Assembly (NCBI GenBank): GCA_020440825.1
Contig: JAGRNJ010000024.1
Coordinates: forward strand, 9,443-43,042
Direction: 5' to 3'
Length of the DNA: 33,600 bases
Origin: Leptospiraceae bacterium
Lineage (GTDB): Bacteria > Spirochaetota > Leptospiria > Turneriellales > Turneriellaceae
How positions within the stretch are numbered: position 1 is the first letter of the stretch; each line of letters begins with the position of its first letter. The position numbers and the translations under genes were made by a program. Shown here piece after piece: positions 15,523-23,526 of this stretch. Below the pieces are notes generated by a model that was given only the letters and a program-made list of their open reading frames with translations, made no database searches and was not told where the DNA came from.

Positions 15523-15654
15523 GGCAAGTTTCTGAAATCAATCCGCAACCACAGCAGACGCTCAAGTTTGAAGCAAACTTTCCGCGGAACGTTCCGCAAC
15601 TTTGTACAAAGTTGCGGAACTGTCTGCTGCTCTATGCGGTTTCAAAAACTTGCC
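15523..15654. other. 132-bp nested inverted repeat
   Basis: Outer arms GGCAAGTTTCTGAAA (15523-15537) and TTTCAAAAACTTGCC (15640-15654) pair with one mismatch. CAGCAGAC (15552-15559) pairs with GTCTGCTG (15622-15629), and CCGCA with TGCGG between them. The interior has a hairpin AAGTTTG/CAAACTT near 15564, a perfect 14-bp palindrome at 15584-15597 and an overlapping perfect 28-bp palindrome at 15592-15619 (centre GTAC). An open frame across it (15439-15657) has no ribosome binding site and I do not call it. Confidence 0.75.
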
Positions 15655-15678
15655 TAACGGGCTCAAGGCCCGTTAGGC
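15652..15678 (-). terminator. hairpin that includes the thiolase stop codon
   Basis: GCCTAACGGGC (15652-15662) and GCCCGTTAGGC (15668-15678) form a perfect 11-bp stem with a 5-base loop. The thiolase TAA (15675-15673 on the minus strand) lies in the stem. AAGTTTTTG follows on the minus strand, a weak T tract, so it may be a terminator or a 3'-end protector. Confidence 0.6.
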
Positions 15679-17028
15679 TTTCTCAATAATCAGCGCGCCG
15701 CCGACACCACCGCCTGCACATATGGAGCCCATGGCATATTTTGCGCCGTTGTCAAGATCCATCAACTGGTTTACCAGAACGCGTAGACCGGTTGCTCCCA
15801 ATGGATGTCCCATTGCCAGAGTACCACCGTTCGGGTTTACATCGCCTTTTTCCAGACGTGCAACCAGATCATGACCAAATTCATCGCGCGCAACCATCAT
15901 CGAACCCAATGCAGTTGCAGCAAACGCTTCATGAATTTCATAGGTTCCAATATCATCCCAGGTTAAGCCTGTATTCTCTAGAGCTTCTTTCATTGCATAT
16001 GCAATGCCCAGTCCCATAACAGAAGGATCAACCCCATAGTAACCCCAGCCTTTGATATAGGCTTTTATCGGCAGTCCCAACTCTTTTGCTTTCGACTCAG
16101 TGGTTAATAAAGTAGCGCCAGCACCATCTGATTGAGGGCATGCATTAAATAAAGTTACAACAGGACTTTTTGAATCATCAAATGATTTGCCAATAAATTT
16201 ACCGAAATCATCATAGAGACCTTTCAAACCGCCCGGCATCTTTTCATAGATGGCAAATGTTTTTTCAAATCGCTCTGGTTTCTCAACAAAACCGGATTTT
16301 GACATGATGTACTCATCTTTTTCAAGTTTTTCACCGTCACCATTTGTAACCGGTACCAGGTATTTATCATATTTACCTGCATTGAGTGCATCAAATGCTT
16401 TTTTATAGGAACCATGGGCATATTTGTCTAAATCACCACGCGCAATATCCAGTTTCTGTGCCACAATTTCTGCAGTTGTAAACATCATTGCATTTCGAAT
16501 AGGATCATTTAACCCTTCTTCTACCCCATCAACAGGAGTTACACCCAGATCAAGTGCTTCTGCCCAGTTTGCTTTTAATTTTGCAACCGTCGAAGTTTTA
16601 CTGTTGGTACGAACGTTATCTAAATAAATTGGCATGCTCGACATGCTTTCTTCACCTACAACCAGTACCATATCATTTTCACCAGTGATAATGCGTCGGC
16701 TTGCTTCAAAAATTGCCTCATAGCCCGATACACAATTGTTTGCAATTGTGACCGCATTTGCCGACAAAGGAAGCTCGGCTTTTACAGAAAGTACTCTGGC
16801 AACATTCGGAGCTTTAGAAGATTGTGAAATTTCTCCCGCAACCACTCCGTCAATGTCCGCTTTCTTAACACCGCTGCGCTTAATGATTTCTTCAACCACA
16901 ATGCTGCCGAGATCATAAGAAGGCATCTTCTGGTATGCTTTACCGGCTTGCCCGATAGGGGTTCTTACCGCATCAACGATGACTATGCGATCGCCGTCGC
17001 GATCAAATTTTATATTTTTTTTACCCAT
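15673..17028 (-). CDS. FadI-like acetyl-CoA C-acyltransferase (thiolase)
   Basis: The 451-aa protein has the complete thiolase active site: nucleophile C99 in NNCVSGYEAI, H366 in EIHEAFAATA, H408 in MGHPLGATG and C437 in CAGGGVGGA. It cleaves 3-ketoacyl-CoA with CoA in the last step of beta-oxidation, or works in reverse. Length and the SSKAPNVAR segment (70-78) fit the FadI/trifunctional-beta branch better than the 390-residue PhaA type. It starts 9 bp after the etfA stop, with GGAGA overlapping that stop region, and closes the arsR-etfB-etfA operon. Its stop codon sits in a hairpin. Confidence 0.92.
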   Translation of the reverse strand: MGKKNIKFDRDGDRIVIVDAVRTPIGQAGKAYQKMPSYDLGSIVVEEIIKRSGVKKADIDGVVAGEISQSSKAPNVARVLSVKAELPLSANAVTIANNCVSGYEAIFEASRRIITGENDMVLVVGEESMSSMPIYLDNVRTNSKTSTVAKLKANWAEALDLGVTPVDGVEEGLNDPIRNAMMFTTAEIVAQKLDIARGDLDKYAHGSYKKAFDALNAGKYDKYLVPVTNGDGEKLEKDEYIMSKSGFVEKPERFEKTFAIYEKMPGGLKGLYDDFGKFIGKSFDDSKSPVVTLFNACPQSDGAGATLLTTESKAKELGLPIKAYIKGWGYYGVDPSVMGLGIAYAMKEALENTGLTWDDIGTYEIHEAFAATALGSMMVARDEFGHDLVARLEKGDVNPNGGTLAMGHPLGATGLRVLVNQLMDLDNGAKYAMGSICAGGGVGGALIIEKA

Positions 17029-17037
17029 TCTAGTCTC

Positions 17038-17991
17038 CTATTTTCCGTAATGTGTTTTCAACTCTTCTTTCATGACAGGTACTACATTGAACAGATCATC
17101 TACTACACCGAAAGTAGATACTTTAAAGATTGGGGCGTCCGCATCTTTATTGATCGCTACGATGTACTTTGAAGATCCCATACCGGCCATATGCTGAATT
17201 GCACCCGAAATTCCCACCGCAATGTAGAGATTCGGTGAAACCGTCTGTCCGGTTTGGCCAATTTGCAGAGTATGATCTACCCAGCCTGCATCTACTACAG
17301 CACGGGTTGCACCAACACCGGCACCCATAAGATCTGCCATTTCTTCGATCATTGGTCCAAAGTTTTCTGGTCCTTTAATTCCACGACCACCTGAAACAAC
17401 AATGTCTGCTTCTGTAACAGAAACACGGTTTGTGGCTTGTGCTGAATAACTTACTTGTTTGGCTTTCAAGCCTGAGAGATCGACAGTTATATTCTCAACG
17501 CTACCGGCCCCGGCTTCTTCAGCAATTGGCTGGGAATTTGGGCGGATGGTTACCACCTGTGGGGTGGCCTTGCATTTCAATTCTACATAGGCTTTCCCGG
17601 AATATACCGGCTTCTTAATTTTTACTTTATCGCCATCCAGAGAAATTTCTGTCGCATCACTGATTACAGCAGAACCCAGATGAGTTGCGATACGGGAAGA
17701 AATATCCCGGCCTGTCCAGCTATGAGGAACCAGTACAATCTCATAGCCTTTGTCTTTCACTAAAGCTGCAATTGCTTTCGCATATGCTTCACCACTATAT
17801 TCAGCGGCTTCACCGGCATACACTACACCTGCACCATGTTTTGCAACTTCTGCGGCACAACCTGCTGCACCTGACCCGATAAGTACCGTGTCTACACTGC
17901 CGGCAAGTTTCTTACCAACACTTGTTACTTCACGCGAGGCTTTTTTTAATTGTCCCCCGCCTATTTCACCTACTGCTAATATTTTTGGCAT
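17038..17991 (-). CDS. etfA: electron transfer flavoprotein alpha subunit
   Basis: The 317-aa protein has the N-terminal domain (residues 1-190) and the conserved C-terminal FAD domain: SGGRGIKGPENF (about 202-213), GATRAVVDAGWV, QIGQTGQTVSPNLYIAVGISGAIQHMAGM and VAINKDADAPIF. With EtfB it accepts electrons from acyl-CoA dehydrogenases and passes them to the quinone pool through ETF:quinone oxidoreductase. GGAGAAAC lies before the ATG. It starts 17 bp after etfB, the usual order. No dehydrogenase gene lies in this window. Confidence 0.96.
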   Translation of the reverse strand: MPKILAVGEIGGGQLKKASREVTSVGKKLAGSVDTVLIGSGAAGCAAEVAKHGAGVVYAGEAAEYSGEAYAKAIAALVKDKGYEIVLVPHSWTGRDISSRIATHLGSAVISDATEISLDGDKVKIKKPVYSGKAYVELKCKATPQVVTIRPNSQPIAEEAGAGSVENITVDLSGLKAKQVSYSAQATNRVSVTEADIVVSGGRGIKGPENFGPMIEEMADLMGAGVGATRAVVDAGWVDHTLQIGQTGQTVSPNLYIAVGISGAIQHMAGMGSSKYIVAINKDADAPIFKVSTFGVVDDLFNVVPVMKEELKTHYGK

Positions 17992-18008
17992 ATTGTTTCT
18001 CCTTAGGC

Positions 18009-18776
18009 TTAAAGAGCCTTGATTTCTTCGGCCAGAGCTTTCACTAAGGCTTTTGCTTTTTCTGCTGCATCCGCACCGTCAATTACCCGTCCGGCTGGAC
18101 GCGGCGGAGGTGGTTCAAAACCAACCACTTCAATACGTGCTTCACCAGAAACACCCAGCTCTGAAATATTTTTTACTTCGATTGGTTTTTTCTTTGAGGC
18201 CATGATTCCTTTTAAAGAAGGATACCGTGGCTCATTCAAACCTGCATTGGCTGTTACAACAACGGGATACGAAGATTCATATACCGCATCGCCACCTTCT
18301 GCTTCGCATTCAATGATCGCCTTATCGTCTTTCAGTTCGACTTTTTTTGCAAATGGCACCACGCCCCAGTCTTTGAGGGTCGCCATAATCAAGGGAACCT
18401 GACCGTTATCAGAGTCACTGCCCTGGCGGCCTGCTAAAATCACTTTATATTCTTTACCTTCGATTGCTTTGAGAAGTGCCTCGGCAATACCGAAAGAGTC
18501 AAGCATCTGGTAACTGTCTGTTTTTACCTGGATCGCAGTATCTGCCCCCATTGCAAATGCCTGACGCAGCGAGGCTTGAACAGAGTCATCGCCTACTGAA
18601 ATGGCTGTTACGGTACCGCCTGATTTTTCTTTAATGCGAATTGCTTCTTCGAGAGCAATCTCATCATAGGGAGAGATAATCCATTTTGAAACTCCCGCTT
18701 CATTGATTTTATTGCCCGATACCGTAATCTTTGCTTCAGTATCAGGTACCTGTTTAATTAACACCAGTATGTCCAT
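18009..18776 (-). CDS. etfB: electron transfer flavoprotein beta subunit
   Basis: The 255-aa protein begins MDILVLIKQVPDTEAKI, the standard EtfB start, followed by ISPYDEIALEEAIRIKE and the GRQGSDSDNGQVP segment that binds AMP in this family; the C-terminal EPPPPRPAGRVIDG stretch is the recognition arm that contacts EtfA. A strong AAGGAGG ribosome binding site precedes ATG 18774-18776. The gene lies 19 bp after an ArsR regulator and before etfA and a thiolase, so the operon serves fatty-acid or other acyl-CoA oxidation. Confidence 0.96.
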   Translation of the reverse strand: MDILVLIKQVPDTEAKITVSGNKINEAGVSKWIISPYDEIALEEAIRIKEKSGGTVTAISVGDDSVQASLRQAFAMGADTAIQVKTDSYQMLDSFGIAEALLKAIEGKEYKVILAGRQGSDSDNGQVPLIMATLKDWGVVPFAKKVELKDDKAIIECEAEGGDAVYESSYPVVVTANAGLNEPRYPSLKGIMASKKKPIEVKNISELGVSGEARIEVVGFEPPPPRPAGRVIDGADAAEKAKALVKALAEEIKAL

Positions 18777-18795
18777 TTTTCCTCCTTTTTTTAAC

Positions 18796-19164
18796 CTATA
18801 AGTCTAATGTATCTACCAGACGCAGCAGATTTTTCATGGTGCGTCGAATGTAGCGTAAATTCAGGGAATAATAAATTTCTTTCCCTGATTTTTTTCCCAA
18901 TATCATCTTGGCCTCGCGCAGCACACTCAAATGGTGGGATACGGTTGGCCTGCTGACATTGAAATAAGCAGCAAGATCATTGACACACAATGACTTGTGC
19001 TTGCCCAGCAGTATAATAATACCCTGCCGGGTCTCATCTGAAAGTGCTCTGAGCACTGGCGTTCGAAACACATTGATATCAGAACGGTCAATACTCCGTT
19101 TTGCTAATCTTGGTTTCGTATCTGCCGACCGCAGGCCGGATTCCGGATTCTCTACTCCCTGCAC
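18796..19164 (-). CDS. ArsR-family transcriptional regulator of the etfBA-thiolase operon
   Basis: The 122-aa protein has a winged helix-turn-helix: LRALSDETRQGIIILL (about 38-53), LCVNDLAAYFNVSRPTVSHHLSVLREAKMI (about 59-88, the recognition helix around RPTVSHHL) and a wing ending in IYYSLN. The canonical ELCVCDL metal site is absent (only one Cys), so it is not a classic arsenic or zinc sensor. I use GTG 19162-19164, with GGAGA nearby at 19173-19177. It is first in the operon, so autoregulation is expected; the ligand could be an acyl-CoA, but that is an inference. Confidence 0.88.
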   Translation of the reverse strand: MQGVENPESGLRSADTKPRLAKRSIDRSDINVFRTPVLRALSDETRQGIIILLGKHKSLCVNDLAAYFNVSRPTVSHHLSVLREAKMILGKKSGKEIYYSLNLRYIRRTMKNLLRLVDTLDL

Positions 19165-19189
19165 CGTGGTCTCCAGTTAATTCTAATAC

Positions 19190-19212
19190 GTTGAAATCAA
19201 TCAACGCGTTGA
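19190..19212. promoter_or_regulatory. candidate operator for the ArsR regulator
   Basis: A perfect palindrome TCAACGCGTTGA lies at 19201-19212, overlapped by CGTTGA-N6-TCAACG at 19190-19207. Two overlapping dyads 30-50 bp before the regulator's start fit an ArsR-type autoregulatory site. Confidence 0.45.
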
Positions 19213-19271
19213 CAGAATTCGACACGTATTTCTCGGGTCAAGGAATATTTGCAGTTAACGCCGAACTTTTC

Positions 19272-20372
19272 TTACCCAATTGATGCCGGTTTGTTTTTCT
19301 GCTTAAATTTCACAAGCAGCGCTGCGGTCATCCACCAGAACCCGACATTCAATAAAGCCCAGTTTAGCGAGGCGAAAACCTTGCTGCAGCCAAGCCCAAG
19401 CAGAAAATCAAAAATCAGTTTATGAAATTCGGGAAAACCGGCATCTAGCTTTGCCCAGATTACTGTACAAATATAAAAGATCAAAGAATTTCTGCCCATA
19501 AACAAAACCGGTGTCCAGAAAGGGCTCTGCCAGAAACGATCTGTTCTGTTTTGCCTATTTGGCTGCCTTTCGGGCACAAACTGTGGTACGAGCTGTAAAA
19601 GTGCCCAGATCAGGCCGGCCGTGGCGAGAACATAAGAACTGCTCCATAGGTTTTTGTTGAATGGGAAAACATGCATCCACCCTGCACCCAGCAAAATTAA
19701 AAACCAGGGAAGCAAACGATAAAACGGCGGAGGGCTTTCTTTACTCGCAAAATACCTGCCGGCCAGATAACCCAGCAGCCCGGTACAGATTGACGGCACT
19801 GTGGTCAACACACCCTCAGGATCCCAGGTTCGGGAATGCCGCCATAAATGCTGCTCGCCCAGTAGACGGTCAGAAAAGGCAGCCCATGTATCTGCCGCAC
19901 GCTGTTCTGAGAACGGCAGTCCGGTGGGCCCTTCTGTGTAGACGATCAATACCGTGTAACCGGTGAGTATAACTGCTATGGAAATCCATAGCAAGGGTAC
20001 CGGCAGTTTGCGCAATAAAATAACCGCCAGATAGACCACAGCGATTCTTTGCAGTACCCCGGGAATGCGCAGGCTATGGAAATCCATAGCCGGTATAAAA
20101 TTAAGCGCCAACCCGAGGGCAAAAAGCAGACAAAATCGTCGAAAACTGCGCAATGTTAAAAGGGGCGAATCTTTTAAACTATGGGCTGCGGCTACCGCAG
20201 TTCCCATTAGAAACAAAAACGAAGGAAAAACCAGATCTGCAAAGGTCAAGCCATGCCAGGCAGCATGCTTCAAAGGCGGATAAATATGCGACCAGGAGCC
20301 CGGGTGGTTCACCAGAATCATCCCCAGAATTGTCAAACCCCGGGCCAGATCGAGATGAAACCATCGCAGCAT
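19272..20372 (-). CDS. HGSNAT/DUF5009-like membrane acyltransferase
   Basis: The 366-aa protein has about ten hydrophobic helices. The N-terminal RWFHLDLARGLTILGMILVN (3-22), the HAAWHGLTFADLVFPSFLFLMG segment (about 36-57) and the GVLQRIAVVYL segment match the bacterial branch of heparan-alpha-glucosaminide N-acetyltransferase-like proteins (DUF5009). These carry acyl groups across the membrane to sugar acceptors; the bacterial substrate is not known. ATG 20370-20372 begins the family pattern. It is divergent from the stress protein gene (56 bp). Two exact copies of the dispersed 18-bp palindrome lie inside, encoding AMDFHSL and LLWISIA in different frames. Confidence 0.83.
   Translation of the reverse strand: MLRWFHLDLARGLTILGMILVNHPGSWSHIYPPLKHAAWHGLTFADLVFPSFLFLMGTAVAAAHSLKDSPLLTLRSFRRFCLLFALGLALNFIPAMDFHSLRIPGVLQRIAVVYLAVILLRKLPVPLLWISIAVILTGYTVLIVYTEGPTGLPFSEQRAADTWAAFSDRLLGEQHLWRHSRTWDPEGVLTTVPSICTGLLGYLAGRYFASKESPPPFYRLLPWFLILLGAGWMHVFPFNKNLWSSSYVLATAGLIWALLQLVPQFVPERQPNRQNRTDRFWQSPFWTPVLFMGRNSLIFYICTVIWAKLDAGFPEFHKLIFDFLLGLGCSKVFASLNWALLNVGFWWMTAALLVKFKQKNKPASIG
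19975..19992. repeat. exact copy of the 18-bp dispersed palindrome
   Basis: GCTATGGAAATCCATAGC has two perfect 8-bp arms and a 2-base centre. It is identical to the copies at 20073 and (as reverse complement) 28694. Confidence 0.9.
20073..20090. repeat. exact copy of the 18-bp dispersed palindrome
   Basis: GCTATGGAAATCCATAGC, identical to the copy 98 bp to the left in the same gene but read in another frame. Confidence 0.9.
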
Positions 20373-20428
20373 CGGGCATTGTCAAAATAACATTGACCGC
20401 CCCAAACCTTTTTTTACAGTAAGCGCAA

Positions 20429-20866
20429 ATGGCATTTCATCGAATTCTGGTAGCCTTTGACGGCAGCGAACAATCTGTAACTGCCTATGCTCAGGCCAAT
20501 AAACTCTGCAAAGAATTAAAGGCACAACTTGCTGTGGTCAATGTGTTAGACCCCGAATTTGCAATTGAAAATCCTGATGCAGGCATGGTCAGAGCTGTGA
20601 TTATCGATGAAATGCGGGAAAACCAAAAGACCATGCTCTCTTCGCTGATTCCCGAAAAACCGGCTACCCCGCCAACCCTGTTCAGTGCAGAGGGAAATCC
20701 GCCTGAAGAAATTCTCAAAGCTGCTGAAAGCTGGAATGCAGATCTCATTATCATCGGTACCCATGGCAGAACCGGTCTTGCCCGCCTCTTGATGGGCAGT
20801 GTGGCAGAGCAAGTGTTGCGTCATTCTAAAATTCCGGTTTTGACGTACCCTCATCCCGAGCGTTAA
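20429..20866 (+). CDS. universal stress protein (UspA family)
   Basis: The 145-aa protein has the single Usp domain: ILVAFDGSEQS (6-16) with the first loop, AVVNVLDPE as strand 2, and the ATP-binding motif G-x2-G-x9-G-S at G110, G113, G123 and S124, followed by SKIPVL. It therefore belongs to the ATP-binding class. The channel gene starts 1 bp after its stop, so the two are co-translated. ATP-binding stress proteins next to ion channels or transporters often act as cytosolic regulators; that role is inferred from position. Confidence 0.92.
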   Translation: MAFHRILVAFDGSEQSVTAYAQANKLCKELKAQLAVVNVLDPEFAIENPDAGMVRAVIIDEMRENQKTMLSSLIPEKPATPPTLFSAEGNPPEEILKAAESWNADLIIIGTHGRTGLARLLMGSVAEQVLRHSKIPVLTYPHPER

Positions 20867-20867
20867 A

Positions 20868-21716
20868 ATGCAGCCCGGTTCCCGTCCCTGGCAGGAAAAC
20901 CTTTTCAGAATTATCTATTTGTCTGATACCCGAGCCGGCCGAAATTTCGATCTGGCTCTATTGGTAACAATCATCTCGAGCATTGTTCTGCTGGCAATTG
21001 AGACCGTTCCCGGTTATTCCGTTGAGGTGTACCTGTGGCTTGACATTGCAGAATGGGCCATCACTTTTCTCTTCACTATCGAATATATTTTCAGAATACT
21101 TTCGGTAAAAAAACCTCACTCTTATATTTTCAGCGCATACGGCATTATCGATGTTTTGTCTATACTGCCCACCTATCTGAGTGTTTTTCTTCCCGAACTC
21201 GAATTTATGGTGGTGTGGAGAGCTGTTCGATTGCTTAGAATCTTTCGTGTTTTGAAATTGACACATTTTTTACGAGAAGCCGATACATTAACCCGCGCCT
21301 TAATCGCAAGCCGTCGCAAGATTTTGATCTTCTTTTTAAGTCTGCTTGTCTACGTCGTAATCTTCGGAACCTTGATGTTCATCATTGAAGGGCCAGAAAA
21401 CGGCTTCACCAGTATTCCCATTGGTATCTACTGGGCGGTTGTGACTATGACCACCACCGGATTCGGCGATATTGTACCCAAGACCGCAATCGGGAAATCT
21501 TTGTCATCTATCGTCATGCTGTTGGGTTATTCGATTCTGGCCGTACCTACGGGCATTATCAGTGCAGAGATCGCACGCACCGACTCGAGACCAAAGAAAA
21601 CCCCACCAGATTTTCTTGCATGCACCCAGTGTGGCGAAAAAAGCCACAAACCAGAATCAAAATTCTGTTTTAATTGCGGAGCTTCTCTGCAACGCAAACG
21701 GGCCGGCCTGGTTTAG
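20868..21716 (+). CDS. voltage-gated-type potassium channel with C-terminal zinc ribbon
   Basis: The 282-aa protein has six helices. S4 is VVWRAVRLLRIFRVLK (115-130) with Arg at 118, 121, 124 and 127, typical spacing for a voltage sensor. The pore loop has TMTTTGFGD (193-201), where TTGFGD replaces the more common TVGYGD and still marks K+ selectivity. Residues 252-270 hold C-x2-C...C-x2-C (CTQC, CFNC), a zinc ribbon on the cytosolic side. It is probably homotetrameric in the inner membrane. The upstream Usp gene is adjacent, and the DUF4139 gene converges 2 bp after the stop. Confidence 0.9.
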   Translation: MQPGSRPWQENLFRIIYLSDTRAGRNFDLALLVTIISSIVLLAIETVPGYSVEVYLWLDIAEWAITFLFTIEYIFRILSVKKPHSYIFSAYGIIDVLSILPTYLSVFLPELEFMVVWRAVRLLRIFRVLKLTHFLREADTLTRALIASRRKILIFFLSLLVYVVIFGTLMFIIEGPENGFTSIPIGIYWAVVTMTTTGFGDIVPKTAIGKSLSSIVMLLGYSILAVPTGIISAEIARTDSRPKKTPPDFLACTQCGEKSHKPESKFCFNCGASLQRKRAGLV

Positions 21717-21718
21717 CC

Positions 21719-23437
21719 TTAGCGTTTACGCTGCAGCATATCATCGAGATTGTATTGCATCGCCTCTTGGGCTGCATTCGGGGCGGCATTCTTCTGGTAA
21801 CGCACTGGTGATGAGGCAATGATTCTATCCCAGATTTCTTTATCAACGATCAGTTCATAGGCAAAGTCAAACTTCAAATTCTGCCCCGGGTTTAGATCTA
21901 TTGTCCAGGTCAGTATTCCATTCTGGTCTTGAGCAACATCTTTTCGGCTGGAGCCAAGAAACCGGGTTACTATATTGGGATCCATAGTCACAGGAAACTG
22001 GTCCATGACTGTCAGATGTTTCACCTTACTGGTAAAGTTATTTACCTCAAACTCCCATTCATTTACCACATTTACTTTCTTGGTAAAGACTCCTGTCGAT
22101 TCAATATTTCCGCGTTTCAGGTTCCGTTTGACCTGCATGCGCTGGTCAACTCCCAGATACAGTTCAAATTCTTCTTTCGAGGCAATAAGACCCGGCATTG
22201 TGCTTTCGCCGGTAAAATTGCCATCGAGGTAGATGCTGAGTTTTCCTGCCGGTAAAGAGCGACCGGTCGTATTTTTCATTTTAGCTTTCAGGTATACCGA
22301 AGTTGACAGAGCGGGAATCGCCAGATGCGAAACTTTTGCATTGAGCTGGTCTTGGGCAAGGGTAACTTTATGTTCACTTTGATCGCTGCGAATTGTCTCC
22401 CGGGTCACCAGTTCAAATGTCTGGGTCGAGGTTTCCGTTTGGTTTTCAGGTTCTACCAGAGGAGCTGAACCTTCATCCCGCAGTTCACTTTCTTCAAGCA
22501 TGGGAGCTGCAGCATCGGCCATTTGTCCTCTTGTTTTCGCCATATTGCTGAAAAAGCTCGAAGCCGAGACCCTCCACGGAGTTAATGTACCCGGGGTTGA
22601 ACCCGCTGCCGGCAGAGCAGTTGAAAGAGTCAATTTGACATTCGTCCAGTCTTCACCGGTATTCTGGCGAATTGCAGCATGAGACACCAGAGTAAAATCA
22701 TTGCTCTCGCTGTTTCCCTGAATATCATACACTCCCGTCCAGGAGACATTTCTCACCTGATATTCGAGAATTACTGCACCCGCACTTGCACCACGGTTAT
22801 AAGTGACATCGACCTCAATAGGCGAATAGCGATCATTGTTGCGGGTGCGCGAGGCTGTAGCGCGCAGCCTTTGAATCGATGCATTGAGATCATTGCGCTT
22901 TTCTTCTGCCAGATATATTTTCTTTTGATAATCGCTTCGTTTCTGCTCGGTAAAGTCTAATGCCATCTGCCAGTTTTTTACAGAAAACACGCCAATCGAA
23001 GCTTCCCGGTCAGAACGTTCACTGGAGAGTTTGGCAAAAGAGTCTACCAGTTTCAGCTGTTCCCGGTAATTGGTTAGAAGATCATTCTGTGCCCGCACTT
23101 CTCTCTCGAGTTTCTCTATCTGTTTTTCAACCGGTGACTGAATGCGCTCAGAATCATCGGGGTTCACTGTCTTGGCTACCCCGGAAACAGAAAGTCCTTC
23201 ACCTGAGACACGTAGAGTTTCTGGTAAAATCGAAACCGGCAGGCGGATGAATCTCACTGCACCGCTTTTAATATTCCCTGTGGGAACAACATACTTTCGC
23301 TGTACTAGTGCCCGATTGGGAAAGGCAGTTACCGAAAAGATTTCACCTTCGACTTTTTGAATTTCAGCGCCAGATATAGATAAAGTGCAAACGAGCAATA
23401 TGGCAAACAGATAAACAGATGAACAGAATCTATACAT
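21719..23437 (-). CDS. MuiA-like protein with DUF4140 and DUF4139 domains
   Basis: The 572-aa protein has a signal peptide (1-23, ending near ISGA), then DUF4140 (about 28-115: VTAFPNRALVQRKYVVPTG, RFIRLPVSILPETLRVSG), a coiled coil (about 100-200) and DUF4139 (about 208-560) with EVDVTYNRGA and the conserved TGEDWTNVKLTLSTALPAAG segment. The family is called 'mucoidy inhibitor MuiA' in annotation, but no biochemical role is agreed. It should lie in the periplasm or at the surface. The start is ATG 23435-23437. It is 90 bp downstream of the PorV-like gene on the same strand and may share its transcript. Confidence 0.87.
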   Translation of the reverse strand: MYRFCSSVYLFAILLVCTLSISGAEIQKVEGEIFSVTAFPNRALVQRKYVVPTGNIKSGAVRFIRLPVSILPETLRVSGEGLSVSGVAKTVNPDDSERIQSPVEKQIEKLEREVRAQNDLLTNYREQLKLVDSFAKLSSERSDREASIGVFSVKNWQMALDFTEQKRSDYQKKIYLAEEKRNDLNASIQRLRATASRTRNNDRYSPIEVDVTYNRGASAGAVILEYQVRNVSWTGVYDIQGNSESNDFTLVSHAAIRQNTGEDWTNVKLTLSTALPAAGSTPGTLTPWRVSASSFFSNMAKTRGQMADAAAPMLEESELRDEGSAPLVEPENQTETSTQTFELVTRETIRSDQSEHKVTLAQDQLNAKVSHLAIPALSTSVYLKAKMKNTTGRSLPAGKLSIYLDGNFTGESTMPGLIASKEEFELYLGVDQRMQVKRNLKRGNIESTGVFTKKVNVVNEWEFEVNNFTSKVKHLTVMDQFPVTMDPNIVTRFLGSSRKDVAQDQNGILTWTIDLNPGQNLKFDFAYELIVDKEIWDRIIASSPVRYQKNAAPNAAQEAMQYNLDDMLQRKR

Positions 23438-23526
23438 GAACCTTTGACGAAAAAAGTAGGGAATCGTTCAAAATTTGAGCATCACACAACCGACAACCAC
23501 AGAAATTCTCGATATCAATTTCCCGA

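Noticed and set aside
15439..15657. 72-aa open frame across the structured spacer
   Set aside because: It spans the 12-bp hairpin and the large inverted repeat, has no ribosome binding site, and its Ser/Arg/Cys composition fits translated repeat DNA.
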